A DNA stretch of 64,000 nucleotides, from contig NZ_CP033381.1 in NCBI RefSeq assembly GCF_016865255.1, positions 620,001 to 684,000 on the forward strand, in the 5' to 3' direction. Under the pieces are notes generated by a model. The model saw nothing but the letters and a program-made list of their open reading frames with translations, made no database searches and had not been told where the DNA came from. The DNA comes from Methylomonas sp. LW13 (GTDB lineage Bacteria; Pseudomonadota; Gammaproteobacteria; Methylococcales; Methylomonadaceae). How positions within the stretch are numbered: the first letter of the stretch is position 1; every line of letters starts with the position of its first letter. Of this stretch, positions 1 through 8,571 are shown piece by piece. The position numbers and the translations under genes are program-made.

Positions 1-1
1 C

Positions 2-880
2 GACCATGAGGTGGTGAATAACTGGTCAGATTCCAAAGACCTGAGCGCCGATCCGCGCTACACCGAAAAAAATATACCGACGCTAATTGCCCGCGCCACT
101 AAAGCCTTCCTGGAATATGCACCTCTGCGTCCGCACGATGCCGAAGAATCCGAGCGGATTTATCGCAAAATTTCCTACGGCAAACTATTGGACGTGTTCG
201 TACTGGATATGCGCAGCTATCGCGGCCCGAATACCGCTAATCTGCAATCTCAAGAAAATGCCGAAACCGCTTTCCTCGGTGCCGAGCAAATGGCTTGGCT
301 GCAGGACGAGTTGAAGCACTCTAAAGCCACCTGGAAAGTCATCTCCGCCGACATGCCGATTGGTTTGAATATCGGCGACGGTAACACGGCCCAAGGCCAG
401 GCGCGTTGGGAAGCTGTAGCTAATGGCAATGATGGGCCGGCAGCGGGTCGGGAACTGGAAATGGCTCGTTTGTTGAGTTTTATCAAGCATGAGCAAATCA
501 ACAACCTGGTTTGGCTGACTGCCGATGTCCATTATGCCGCCGCGCATTATTATGATCCTGCCAAAGCGGCATCCAAAGACTTCGCGCCGTTCTGGGAGTT
601 CGTCGCGGGTCCGTTAAATGCCGGTTCCTTCGGGCCCAACAGTACCGACGGTACATTCGGTCCGCAAGTGGTTTTCTCCAAAGCGCCGCCAGCCGGTCAA
701 GCCAATCTGTCGCCTTACGCCGGCTTGCAATTTTTTGGCGAAGTGAATATCGACAAGAAAAGCCGCACCATGACGGTGGATTTTAAGGACATCGACGGCG
801 CTGTGGTCTTCAGTAAAACTCTGGCGGCGGAAGCCGAGCGTGAACGCGAGCACGATCATAACGACCGCGATCACGACTAA
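2..880 (+). CDS. PhoD-like alkaline phosphatase, 3' part
   Basis: The reading frame is open from the window edge, so only the C-terminal 292 residues are present. The first visible residues, DHEVVNNW, match the metal-binding DHE motif of PhoD-type phosphatases. A second metallophosphatase motif, LTADVHYAAAHYY, lies around residue 170. PhoD enzymes are exported Ca/Fe-dependent phosphodiesterases that release phosphate from organic esters. The tail is rich in Glu, His and Asp. A GTG at position 11 is inside the motif and is not the start. The next gene on the same strand is a glycerophosphodiester phosphodiesterase, so the two may form a phosphate-scavenging unit. The family assignment is firm; the exact substrate is not visible. 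Confidence 0.88.
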   Translation, partial: DHEVVNNWSDSKDLSADPRYTEKNIPTLIARATKAFLEYAPLRPHDAEESERIYRKISYGKLLDVFVLDMRSYRGPNTANLQSQENAETAFLGAEQMAWLQDELKHSKATWKVISADMPIGLNIGDGNTAQGQARWEAVANGNDGPAAGRELEMARLLSFIKHEQINNLVWLTADVHYAAAHYYDPAKAASKDFAPFWEFVAGPLNAGSFGPNSTDGTFGPQVVFSKAPPAGQANLSPYAGLQFFGEVNIDKKSRTMTVDFKDIDGAVVFSKTLAAEAEREREHDHNDRDHD

Positions 881-964
881 AGCCAAGTGGCCGGGACGGT
901 ATGTGCCGCCCGGCCATTTCTCTGGTTAAGCCATTTAACTTCAAGCAAAATAAGGACTCTATTC

Positions 965-2200
965 ATGTTGAAACCCACGTTATTGACTATGGCCATGCTG
1001 GCTGCAATCGGTGCGCAAAACAGTGCCCAGGCGCTGCCGCACAGTGAACATCACGAACACGCCAGTGCCGGCCCGCTGGTCATCGGCCATCGCGGCGCGT
1101 CCGGCTATCGTCCCGAACATACGCTGGCTGGCTATGCACTGGCGATTGAATTGGGTGCGGATTTTATCGAACCCGACCTGGTGCTGACCAAGGACGGCCA
1201 AATGATTGCCCGCCACGAACCGATGATAGGCGGCACCACCGATGTGGCCAATCATCCGGAGTTTGCTGATCGCAAAACCACTCGCATGGTGGATGGCGTG
1301 GCCGTGACCGATTGGTTTGCCAGCGACTTTACCTTGAAAGAAATCAAAACGCTGCGCGCCATCCAAACCCGTGGCCGGGACAATTCATATGACGGTGAGT
1401 TTGAAATCCCGACTTTGAACGAAGTGATCGCGCTGGCCAAGCAGCAAAGCGCAAAAACCGGTCGCCGGATTGGCATCTACCCTGAAATCAAACATTCGAC
1501 TTATCACGCCGAACTGCAGAATGCTAAGGGTAAGCCGCTATTTGGCAAGCATTTCTTCGAAGACAAACTGTTAAAAAAACTGCATAAGGAATATGGCAAC
1601 AGTGCCTGCGCGCCGGTGTTTATCCAGTCTTTCGAAGTCAGCAATCTGCAATATTTAAGCCGCAAGACCAACATCAAATTGGTACAACTGATCGATGCTG
1701 ACGACGTCAATGCGGACGGCTCACTATCGCTGGTTGCACCTTACCAACAGCCTTATGACTTTGTGGTAAAAGGCGATCAACGTACTTTTGCCGATTTGCT
1801 GAGCAACGACGGTCTGGATTTTGTTAAATCCTATGCGGATGCAATTGGTCCTTGGAAGCCGTATTTGGTAAAAACGGTGGCCGACGGTGTGGACCGTGAC
1901 GGCGACGGCACTATCACGATCAACGACCGCCGGGTAGAAGGCAGTACCGGCGTGGTGGAAATGGCCCACGACAAAGGCTTGCTGGTGCACACCTGGACTT
2001 TCCGCAACGATGCCAGTGGCTACGGCTTTGCTGATCCGCAGCAGGAAATGACGTATTACTTTGATTTGGGTGTGGATGGCTTGTTTACCGACTTTGCCGA
2101 CACCGGGGTTGCGGCACGTGATGCCTTGGTGCACGGGGATGGCACGCAGGCTGGAGAATGTTGCAGATTGGAGTGGAGTCACCTAGGGAGTCATCGTTAG
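965..2200 (+). CDS. glpQ: Periplasmic glycerophosphodiester phosphodiesterase
   Basis: A protein of 411 residues starts at the ATG at 965. That start gives a clean signal peptide (MLKPTLLTMAMLAAIGA...SAQA), whereas the in-frame GTG at 887 would put 26 unrelated residues before it. The mature part begins with the GDPD catalytic motif GHRGASGYRPEHT, followed by FIEPDLVLTKDG and HEPMIGGTTDV, which supply the active-site His and metal-binding Glu/Asp. The GlpQ family hydrolyses glycerophosphodiesters to glycerol-3-phosphate and an alcohol in the periplasm. Near residue 310 is an EF-hand-like stretch, DRDGDGT. It follows the phosphatase gene by about 85 bp and may be co-transcribed with it. The C-terminus is slightly longer than in the E. 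coli enzyme. Confidence 0.88.
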   Translation: MLKPTLLTMAMLAAIGAQNSAQALPHSEHHEHASAGPLVIGHRGASGYRPEHTLAGYALAIELGADFIEPDLVLTKDGQMIARHEPMIGGTTDVANHPEFADRKTTRMVDGVAVTDWFASDFTLKEIKTLRAIQTRGRDNSYDGEFEIPTLNEVIALAKQQSAKTGRRIGIYPEIKHSTYHAELQNAKGKPLFGKHFFEDKLLKKLHKEYGNSACAPVFIQSFEVSNLQYLSRKTNIKLVQLIDADDVNADGSLSLVAPYQQPYDFVVKGDQRTFADLLSNDGLDFVKSYADAIGPWKPYLVKTVADGVDRDGDGTITINDRRVEGSTGVVEMAHDKGLLVHTWTFRNDASGYGFADPQQEMTYYFDLGVDGLFTDFADTGVAARDALVHGDGTQAGECCRLEWSHLGSHR

Positions 2201-2222
2201 CGCTAGTCGATGATTGTCATTA

Positions 2223-2252
2223 TGTTCTGCAAGCTCCATGGCTTGCGGAGCA
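2223..2252. terminator. Hairpin after glpQ, terminator-like
   Basis: Arms TGTTCTGCAAGC and GCTTGCGGAGCA pair over 12 bp (G-T wobbles included) around a 6-nt loop, 22 bp after the glpQ stop. No T-tract follows, so simple intrinsic termination is uncertain. Confidence 0.45.
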
Positions 2253-2269
2253 TCGCCTTGGTGTTAGGC

Positions 2270-2327
2270 GAACAAGCGCCGGAACGAGTTGTACTTTAAT
2301 TATTGTACGTTAGCGGCGAGCTTGTTC
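2270..2327. repeat. Imperfect inverted repeat between glpQ and parC
   Basis: GAACAAGC at 2270-2277 is the reverse complement of GCTTGTTC at 2320-2327. Weaker inner pairing (GCCG with CGGC) and two GTAC tetranucleotides lie inside. It may be a second terminator or a small interspersed repeat; no gene lies between 2201 and 2646. Confidence 0.4.
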
Positions 2328-2503
2328 CGGCGGATGGTGGTAGTCATTAGTTGGCCTAGTGTGCCGTGCCCGGGCATAACCTCTTCCCCGAAAGGTTAAC
2401 TACGCATGGCAAAGCGTATATGATTTGGATAGCTGGCAAGTTTGTCGGTGTCACGTGATGCCGGCTTGGAGTGGCTAGAATTCTTGATCAGCACGCAACG
2501 AAT

Positions 2504-2550
2504 TTGGCCTTCTCTGGGTTGATTCATCGAATCCACCCAGAGAAGGCCAA
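2504..2550. repeat. Long near-perfect hairpin upstream of parC
   Basis: Two 16-nt arms, TTGGCCTTCTCTGGGT (2504-2519) and ACCCAGAGAAGGCCAA (2535-2550), are exact reverse complements. Inside, GATTC and GAATC pair around a 3-nt loop, leaving one mismatch. The whole 47 nt folds as one stem about 100 bp before parC. No T-tract follows. Confidence 0.8.
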
Positions 2551-2646
2551 TGTCCAGCACCCCATCATGCTACGACTGTGGTATTTTAGCCGCCCTCTAT
2601 TTCGTCGCGGTTCGGCGGCTTTCAACACAGGATTACTCGCAAAACC

Positions 2647-4884
2647 ATGGGTGTACAGGAAAACTTCGAACAACTCCCGCTAAAAGAATTCACCGAAAAA
2701 GCTTATCTGGATTATTCCATGTATGTAATTTTGGATCGGGCTTTACCGCACATCGGTGACGGCCTAAAGCCAGTACAGCGCCGTATCGTGTACGCGATGT
2801 CCGAGTTGGGCCTAACGGCGTTGGCCAAATACAAAAAATCGGCCCGTACCGTCGGTGACGTGCTGGGTAAATACCATCCGCATGGTGATTCGGCTTGCTA
2901 CGAAGCCATGGTGTTGATGGCCCAGGACTTTTCTTACCGTTATCCCTTGATTGATGGCCAGGGCAACTGGGGGTCGCCGGATGATCCAAAATCTTTTGCC
3001 GCCATGCGGTACACCGAGTCTCGGCTGACCGCTTACGCGCAAACCTTGCTTAGCGAATTGGGGCAGGGCACGGTGGACTGGACCGACAATTTCGACGGCA
3101 CCTTAAAAGAGCCCAGCCTCATGCCGGCCCGCTTGCCGAATGTGCTGCTGAACGGCACTATGGGTATCGCCGTGGGGATGGCAACCGATATTCCGCCGCA
3201 TAATCTGCGCGAAGTCGCCAATGCCTGTCTGCAATTACTGGACGATCCTGAAACGCCACTCGAAAATTTGCTGACGCATATCAAAGGGCCTGATTATCCC
3301 ACCGATGCCGAGATCGTCACGGCTAGCGCCGATATTCAAAAAATGTATGCGACCGGCAACGGCTCGATAAAGATGCGTGCCAAATACGAGCTGGAAGACG
3401 GCAATATCGTCATCACGGCTTTGCCGCATCAGGTGTCCGGTGCCAAGTTGCTGGAGCAAATTGCCGCGCAAATGCTGGCGAAAAAGTTACCGATGATCGA
3501 GGATTTGCGCGACGAATCCGATCACGAAAATCCGACACGGTTGTTAGTTATTCCCAAGACCAAGCGTATTGATGTCGATGCGGTGATGTCGCATTTATTC
3601 GCCACGACTGACCTGGAAAAGAATTATCGGGTCAATATGAATATGATCGGCTTGAACGGTAAGCCGCAGGTCAAAAATCTACGGATGATTTTGACTGAAT
3701 GGATCAGCTTTAGAACCGAAACTGTGCGTCGTCGTCTGCAATATCGTTTGGATAAAGTGCTGGCACGTTTGCATATTCTGGAAGGTTTGCTAATTGCCTA
3801 TCTGAATATCGACGAAGTGATTGCGATTATTAGAAGCGAAGATCATCCTAAGCCGGTTCTGATGGCGCGGTTTGGTCTCAGCGATTTGCAAGCGGAAGCA
3901 ATCCTTGAGCTGAAATTGCGGCACTTGGCCAAGCTCGAAGAAATGAAGATTCGTGGCGAACAGGATGAATTGGAGCAGGAGAGACAGGCCTTGGAAAAAA
4001 CCTTGGGCTCTGAGCGCCTGTTGAATCGCCTGATCCGCAAGGAAATCGAACGCGATGCGGAAAAATACGGCGATGATCGGCGTTCGCCCATCGTTGCGCG
4101 GGATGCGGCTCAGGCCCTCGATACCACTGAGCTGATTGCGAATGAACCGGTGACGATTATCTTGTCGCAAAAAGGTTGGATCAGGGCGGCCAAAGGCTAT
4201 GACATAGAAGTCGAAAGCTTGAGCTATCGCGCCGGCGATGCGTATTTATCGTCAGCGAAAGGCCGGACCACGCAATCGGCGTATGTATTGGACTCCACGG
4301 GCCGAGTCTATACCATTACGACTCATGATTTGCCCTCTGCGCGAAGTCAGGGTGAGCCGCTGACCGGTCGGCTTAATCCGCCGCCAGGTAGTTTGTTTAC
4401 CGATGTATTTACTGGGCAACCCGACGATTGGCTATTGATTGCCAGTAATGCCGGTTACGGTTTTCGAGTGCAGTTAAAAGAGCTGCAAAGTAAAAATAAA
4501 GCTGGGAAGGCGTTGTTGAGCTTGCCGACTGGCGCCAAAGTTTTAACGCCGGCGCCGATTCCAACTGGTCACGACTTGCTGGCGGTTGCGACCTTCCAGG
4601 GTAGATTGTTGATATTTCCAGCGTTGGATCTGCCCGGGTTGGCGAAAGGCAAGGGTAATAAACTAATTCAGATTCCTGGCGGGGACTTGGTTTCCGGTAA
4701 GGATGCTGTGGTCGCGGTAACGGCGTTGTCGGCGAGCAGCGAGTTGAAAATCGTCTCAGGCAAGCGGCATGTCACCCTGAAAGCCATGGATATTGCTCAA
4801 TACACTGGCAATCGTGCGAATCGTGGCACAGCATTGCCGCGTGGTTTCCAAAAAGTGGATGGGTTGGAGTGTGTTGTTGCTTAA
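2647..4884 (+). CDS. parC: DNA topoisomerase IV subunit A
   Basis: The protein has 745 residues, the usual ParC length. With ParE it forms topoisomerase IV, which unlinks daughter chromosomes in the cytoplasm. The N-terminal breakage-reunion domain begins [20 protein letters not shown] and contains [11 protein letters not shown] and the quinolone-region segment [15 protein letters not shown]. The catalytic tyrosine is Y122 in [10 protein letters not shown]. The C-terminal third has the beta-propeller-like repeats of the CTD (for example [13 protein letters not shown]). Length and the short CTD favour ParC over GyrA. The ATG at 2647 is used; an overlapping out-of-frame ORF at 2550 is a shadow. 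No parE lies nearby. This is a host housekeeping gene and marks the chromosomal side of the window. Confidence 0.96.
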   Translation: MGVQENFEQLPLKEFTEKAYLDYSMYVILDRALPHIGDGLKPVQRRIVYAMSELGLTALAKYKKSARTVGDVLGKYHPHGDSACYEAMVLMAQDFSYRYPLIDGQGNWGSPDDPKSFAAMRYTESRLTAYAQTLLSELGQGTVDWTDNFDGTLKEPSLMPARLPNVLLNGTMGIAVGMATDIPPHNLREVANACLQLLDDPETPLENLLTHIKGPDYPTDAEIVTASADIQKMYATGNGSIKMRAKYELEDGNIVITALPHQVSGAKLLEQIAAQMLAKKLPMIEDLRDESDHENPTRLLVIPKTKRIDVDAVMSHLFATTDLEKNYRVNMNMIGLNGKPQVKNLRMILTEWISFRTETVRRRLQYRLDKVLARLHILEGLLIAYLNIDEVIAIIRSEDHPKPVLMARFGLSDLQAEAILELKLRHLAKLEEMKIRGEQDELEQERQALEKTLGSERLLNRLIRKEIERDAEKYGDDRRSPIVARDAAQALDTTELIANEPVTIILSQKGWIRAAKGYDIEVESLSYRAGDAYLSSAKGRTTQSAYVLDSTGRVYTITTHDLPSARSQGEPLTGRLNPPPGSLFTDVFTGQPDDWLLIASNAGYGFRVQLKELQSKNKAGKALLSLPTGAKVLTPAPIPTGHDLLAVATFQGRLLIFPALDLPGLAKGKGNKLIQIPGGDLVSGKDAVVAVTALSASSELKIVSGKRHVTLKAMDIAQYTGNRANRGTALPRGFQKVDGLECVVA

Positions 4885-5076
4885 TACTCTGCCGGTGCCG
4901 CACATATTATTGGGAGTTTAAAAGCTTTTTTGGGATTTTTTGTACCAACTATTTGAGGCTCAAAATCGGTTTATCAGATCAGTGTGAAAAAATCTGTTGA
5001 CGTAAGCAATCAATGTCTTTATCATAGTCATCTTTCTGGAGCGCTTCTGCTCTTCGGGATAATAAGAAGGTCAATT

Positions 5077-5153
5077 CGGGGTATAGCGCAGTCTGGTAGC
5101 GCGTCTGCTTTGGGAGCAGAATGTCGGGAGTTCGAATCTCTCTACCCCGACCA
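5077..5153 (+). tRNA. tRNA-Pro (TGG)
   Basis: The acceptor arms CGGGGTA and TACCCCG pair, and ACCA is encoded at the 3' end. The anticodon stem TCTGC/GCAGA encloses the loop TTTGGGA, giving anticodon TGG. The T-arm GTTCGAATC is canonical. First of three tRNAs in a row. Confidence 0.95.
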
Positions 5154-5159
5154 AGATTT

Positions 5160-5236
5160 GCGCTTGTAGCTCAGCTGGATAGAGCATCGGCCTTCTAAGC
5201 CGAGGGTCGCAGGTTCGAGTCCTGCCAAGCGTGCCA
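5160..5236 (+). tRNA. tRNA-Arg (TCT)
   Basis: The acceptor arms GCGCTTG and CAAGCGT pair (one G-T), with encoded GCCA. The anticodon stem TCGGC/GCCGA holds loop CTTCTAA, anticodon TCT. Only 6 nt separate it from tRNA-Pro, so the genes are probably co-transcribed. Confidence 0.95.
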
Positions 5237-5257
5237 TCGCAAAAAATCATCATTATG

Positions 5258-5333
5258 GTGAGCGTAGCTCAGTTGGTAGAGTCCCGGATTGTGATTCCGG
5301 TTGTCGTGGGTTCGAGCCCCATCGTTCACCCCA
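5258..5333 (+). tRNA. tRNA-His (GTG), likely attachment site
   Basis: The acceptor arms GTGAGCG and CGTTCAC pair. G at 5257 can be the G-1 typical of tRNA-His, opposite the C before CCA. The anticodon stem CCGGA/TCCGG holds loop TTGTGAT, anticodon GTG. A minus-strand integrase gene ends only 72 bp downstream, so the 3' end of this gene is the natural candidate for attB/attL. Confidence 0.94.
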
Positions 5334-5379
5334 ATAAAATCAATAGCTTGACATTGTTTGTATCATGCAAGACCAGCAT

Positions 5380-5402
5380 CTACTGACAAAGCTACTGACA
5401 AA
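5380..5402. repeat. Tandem 11-bp repeat, possible integrase arm site
   Basis: CTACTGACAAA occurs at 5380-5390 and again at 5392-5402, between tRNA-His and the 3' end of the integrase gene. Short direct repeats in this position are often integrase arm-binding sites; that role is inferred. Confidence 0.5.
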
Positions 5403-5405
5403 TGG

Positions 5406-6518
5406 TCATTCGTTCGACGGTTTGACCGTTTTCAATTTGACATCATAAACATTCATCATCGAAGCCGTTCGGTGTCCACTCGCATCTAGTTTATTGCCTG
5501 TTGTATCGCTAACACCTTTACGTTTAAGGTCATGAAAAGTGAAAGGCACCCAATTAATGCCTCTTTCTTCAGCTGCTAATTTGGTGGCAACCGTTATTCG
5601 TCCCATAGCCGTTTTAAGACTATCAACTACGATTTTGTCGCCGGTACGTTCACTAATAATGATATGCCTATCCTCGGCACGAATCGGATGAGGCTGTTTT
5701 CGATCTGACAATATCCGGTTTCTTGTTGCAACTGCAAAATCCCACGCATTACGTAGTCGCGGATTCCATTCTGTAATATTGTCACGAGATCCTTTGCGAC
5801 GCTTAATTAATAGGCCTTCCGGCAATTCATTGGCATCGGTAAGATCCAGTACTTCCGACAAACGCATACGGCAAAGATAGGCAATTTCCATTGCTGGCCA
5901 GAGATACCAATAATTTGACTCTTGAGCGATCTTGAGCATAAATTCGTAATCACGATCTTCGGCGTAATGTTGGCGTGGTTTGATTGATAGCTTTTTCACA
6001 CCTAACGTAGGATTGAATTTAATTTTTTCATATTCGTATGCCCATGAAAAAACTCGTTTTATGTATGCAAGCTCTTTATTTGCTCTGCTTTCCGAAGATT
6101 CACCGCGGGTGTCTCGGTATTTTCTAACGAGACCCACTGTCCATTTAGTGACTGGAAGCTCACCAAGAGTGTCATTCGTTGAAATTTTGCGACCACAGAT
6201 ATGCTGATGACAATCTAGATAATCTTTTTGCGTTGATGTAGCCAATTTGCGCCAGATGGGTGTTAGCTGGAAATCGAGACTGATTGATGCGAATGTAGCC
6301 GCCATGGGAGCATTCAGGCTTTCGTATGCTTGCCAAATTTCTGCCAAAGATGATTTTGGACCGATCAATCGCTTTGAACGCCATTTCCCAAGGTCTGGAT
6401 CTTTGTATTTATACATCCATTTACCACTACCTGACTTATCCCACCAGACACCGGTCGGCAGTTTTCTGGCATCAATGTTGGTTGGTACTACAGCCGTTCG
6501 AGCGGGACCTTTAGGCAT
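5406..6518 (-). CDS. int: Tyrosine recombinase (site-specific integrase)
   Basis: The protein has 370 residues with the layout of a tRNA-targeting phage/ICE integrase. An N-terminal AP2/SAM-like part (WWDKSGSGKWMYKYKDPDLG, then a helical core-binding domain) is followed by the catalytic domain. Its Arg lies in YLCRMRLSEVLDL, the His-x-x-Lys/Arg box in FHDLKRKG, a second box in DASGHRT, and the nucleophilic Tyr in MNVYDVK. It would join the element to the tRNA-His gene whose 3' end is 72 bp away, and excise it together with a directionality factor. The gene for the likely factor lies 6 bp upstream. Transcription comes from the side of the FlhDC-like genes, so those activators might drive it. 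No second att copy was seen, so the far end is probably outside the window. Confidence 0.88.
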   Translation of the reverse strand: MPKGPARTAVVPTNIDARKLPTGVWWDKSGSGKWMYKYKDPDLGKWRSKRLIGPKSSLAEIWQAYESLNAPMAATFASISLDFQLTPIWRKLATSTQKDYLDCHQHICGRKISTNDTLGELPVTKWTVGLVRKYRDTRGESSESRANKELAYIKRVFSWAYEYEKIKFNPTLGVKKLSIKPRQHYAEDRDYEFMLKIAQESNYWYLWPAMEIAYLCRMRLSEVLDLTDANELPEGLLIKRRKGSRDNITEWNPRLRNAWDFAVATRNRILSDRKQPHPIRAEDRHIIISERTGDKIVVDSLKTAMGRITVATKLAAEERGINWVPFTFHDLKRKGVSDTTGNKLDASGHRTASMMNVYDVKLKTVKPSNE

Positions 6519-6524
6519 AGACGT

Positions 6525-6737
6525 TTAATCGATAAAATCGATTACCTCTTGATTGGCGTCTGGGGGATCAAATTTTAATCCCATGGCGGCATTAATTGCA
6601 TCTATCGTAGTGAAAATTTTACCCCCTTGCCCGTATAAGTAACGGACACCATTTTTTCTTAGGCATCGCTCAATATCACCGGGTCTATCGTAACCAGTGG
6701 CTATTTTCAGTTGATCAATAGAAACAAGAGTTGTCAT
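6525..6737 (-). CDS. DUF4224-like small protein, probable excisionase
   Basis: A 70-residue protein whose core, LKIATGYDRPGDIERCLRKN followed by GVRYLYGQGGKI, resembles the phage DUF4224 family. That family is found beside integrases and has a short helix-turn-helix-like fold. It ends 6 bp before the integrase start on the same strand, the usual place for a recombination directionality factor. DNA binding and an excisionase role are inferred from size and position. A regulator of int is the alternative. Confidence 0.6.
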   Translation of the reverse strand: MTTLVSIDQLKIATGYDRPGDIERCLRKNGVRYLYGQGGKIFTTIDAINAAMGLKFDPPDANQEVIDFID

Positions 6738-6833
6738 ATCGATTGGTTAGATAGGTTATAACTCTTCATTCAATTTTAATAGCGCAAGCACGGTAGCCCG
6801 GATTTTTTGATAGTTTTAGAATATGGAAAATAT

Positions 6834-7319
6834 TCAACTTATTGACTGTTTTAAAGCGGTTTTACAAACACAACACCGCTCCAGCGACTTTTCGCTGCCC
6901 AAAATGATCAATACCGCTGAATAACAATGACCACATTCCGTCATCAGCAATTTTTTATTTCTCAAGTCTCGTGCCACCAACCATGCCGTGGTGAAATCGA
7001 GGTTGCCACTGGGCAAGGAAATTTTAAAAAAATCGAATGCCTGGATAACGTTATCAATTTCGCCGTGACTGTTTTCGGCTTCAATTGCACGAAATATCTT
7101 GGCGAAGAGCGTGGCTTCCTTGTAGCGTTTTACGTTGTGCGTCAAGCCACGAATTGACTCTTTGATGGGGCCCGAACTACCGGATCGCCCTAGAATCTCC
7201 TTGTAAGTGGCCTTTATCAGTTCTCTGGGGATGGTAGTTTCGCGGACAATTACCGCAATTCTGGCTTGGCGTTGAATCAGGGTAATGGCCAACTGATACT
7301 GTTTTAGCGTTTTGATCAT
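6834..7319 (-). CDS. FlhC-like transcriptional activator subunit (pair 1)
   Basis: A 161-residue protein starting at the ATG at 7319, which has a strong GGAGG 8 nt upstream. The ATG at 7334 overlaps the preceding gene and lies in its last codons. The N-terminal half (ITLIQRQARIAVIVRETTIP, RELIKATYKEILGRSGSSG) has the helical pattern of FlhC. The C-terminus carries two zinc-binding pairs, C129-x2-C132 and C149-x2-C152, as in the FlhC Cys4 site. The middle is divergent and lacks the GMLP motif. It follows the DUF4325-FlhD gene with 4 nt between, so the two products probably form a heteromer like FlhD4C2. FlhC-like proteins control transfer in SXT/R391 (SetC) and IncA/C (AcaC) elements. Confidence 0.68.
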   Translation of the reverse strand: MIKTLKQYQLAITLIQRQARIAVIVRETTIPRELIKATYKEILGRSGSSGPIKESIRGLTHNVKRYKEATLFAKIFRAIEAENSHGEIDNVIQAFDFFKISLPSGNLDFTTAWLVARDLRNKKLLMTECGHCYSAVLIILGSEKSLERCCVCKTALKQSIS

Positions 7320-7323
7320 CTTT

Positions 7324-7926
7324 TTAGCCTCCATGATTCAAGCCCTCCCTTAACGTCAGCAACACATCAACGGCGGTATGTTGCTTGCGATTCATGTACT
7401 CAAAAAAATGATTTGAAATCCTTGGCGCAAAACACAGCCAGCCCGATTGAGCGATATGCTCAATGTCCTCAATTGACAAGCGACCAATGGCCTCAATTAA
7501 CGCCTTATCCGAAATGCCCAACATAAAACCAGCGAACAGAGGGTTATCTCGACAGAGATCACGGGCTTTGATAAGCCATAAACAATTCAACGTCGTTATT
7601 TCTTGGTCAGCACTCTGAGCTTGTGCGCGCTCCAAACAATCAAAATAATCGTCCAATTCACCCATGGCAGACTGTATGATTTGCCTGACGTGGGAGGACA
7701 GGTTTTTTATCTGCAACCATTGATTTAAATAATCCGCGCCAAATTCGTTCGTCAACGGGCACAATAACGCCTGGCAAAAATGCGCGGTAACCTGCTCGAC
7801 GTTGACAAAGTCAAGGATTAAAGGTTGATGGTTGAAAAAGCATTCTCGTGCCAGACGGGCTAAATTTTTTCCTTCCGCCGCATCCAGCTGGGTCCGAGAT
7901 TGAATTGACTGAACTAATAAATACAT
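7324..7926 (-). CDS. DUF4325 (STAS-like)-FlhD fusion protein (pair 1)
   Basis: A 200-residue protein of two parts. Residues 1-90 resemble the STAS-like DUF4325 family: the strand LILDFVNVEQVT, the helix FCQALLCPLTNEFG and the segment IKNLSSHVRQIIQSAM. Residues 113-185 resemble FlhD: NCLWLIKARDLCRDNPLFAG, then FMLGISDKALIEAIGRLS and IEHIAQSGWLCFAPRI. This aligns with the FlhD pattern of LL-AQ helix, FRLGI, L-x3-L and AE-x5-F-R. FlhD proteins are usually about 100-120 residues and stand alone, so the N-terminal domain is an addition. DUF4325 is related to anti-sigma-antagonist STAS folds and could sense a partner or nucleotide. The gene precedes a FlhC-like gene and follows a second flhDC-like pair. 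Function as an activator subunit is inferred. Confidence 0.62.
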   Translation of the reverse strand: MYLLVQSIQSRTQLDAAEGKNLARLARECFFNHQPLILDFVNVEQVTAHFCQALLCPLTNEFGADYLNQWLQIKNLSSHVRQIIQSAMGELDDYFDCLERAQAQSADQEITTLNCLWLIKARDLCRDNPLFAGFMLGISDKALIEAIGRLSIEDIEHIAQSGWLCFAPRISNHFFEYMNRKQHTAVDVLLTLREGLNHGG

Positions 7927-7944
7927 TATGACTCTCCTTGGCCG

Positions 7945-8571
7945 TTAGTAACGGTCAAGACGTATCGCCAAAGTTTTGCCGGCATTTTGTGAAAATGGCC
8001 GCGAAATTCGATGTTTACTCGCTACGCTGCCTGTCTTGTTTTCGCATACGGGACAGCGGGCAGCGTGTTGATCTTCTTGGCGGGAGATCAGGAATCGCGC
8101 TTGACAGCAAAGGCACGTCGCAAAATGCAATGCAGAGGCATGAAATTGTCTTGTCAGTTGCCATGCTCGATTGATATCCAACACTCTGTGGTGTTCGAAT
8201 CCTGCCTCCCGGCTGCACGGCTTGGGATTGTGAGCAACGATGCGGCAGTACAATGCGTATGCATTGCAAAATTGCAACCCAAACTCAGTACCATTGGCAC
8301 GAACGGACGCATAATCCTGAATCAATCCCAAAAATATCGAGGCGTGCAGATTGTTAATGGTTGAACGGCCTATCCAGTGTGGATCCCAAGGCAGCATGCC
8401 TTTAATCGGTGCTTGGTGTTGCGCAAGCCAGTAAATGCGGGTGGCTGTTTTTCGTTTGATACCGCAAAGAGCACAAACCACTGGTGTTCGGGCGCCGTAC
8501 TCGAACAATGTCTTTGCCAACATCAGTTCAGCGCCAAAATGCGACAAGTCAACGAAGCCACCGTTATCCAT
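7945..8571 (-). CDS. FlhC-like transcriptional activator subunit (pair 2)
   Basis: A 208-residue protein. The start at 8571 overlaps the end of the FlhD-like gene by 8 bp; the longer frame to 8616 would run deep into that gene. It is the most FlhC-like of the three: residues 56-84 read IKGMLPWDPHWIGRS, then NNLHASIFLGLI, which matches the conserved GMLP-x-W-NIHAS core of FlhC. Zinc ligands are visible as C153-x2-C156 and C173-x2-C176. FlhC with FlhD activates sigma-70 promoters. In conjugative elements the same family switches on tra, int and xis genes. Its stop is 18 bp before the next gene, so pairs 2 and 1 look like one operon leading to xis and int. Confidence 0.8.
   Translation of the reverse strand: MDNGGFVDLSHFGAELMLAKTLFEYGARTPVVCALCGIKRKTATRIYWLAQHQAPIKGMLPWDPHWIGRSTINNLHASIFLGLIQDYASVRANGTEFGLQFCNAYALYCRIVAHNPKPCSREAGFEHHRVLDINRAWQLTRQFHASALHFATCLCCQARFLISRQEDQHAARCPVCENKTGSVASKHRISRPFSQNAGKTLAIRLDRY

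Noticed and set aside
2550-2759. Short plus-strand ORFs overlapping the start of parC
   Set aside because: They run through the hairpin and into parC in another frame and encode nothing recognisable.
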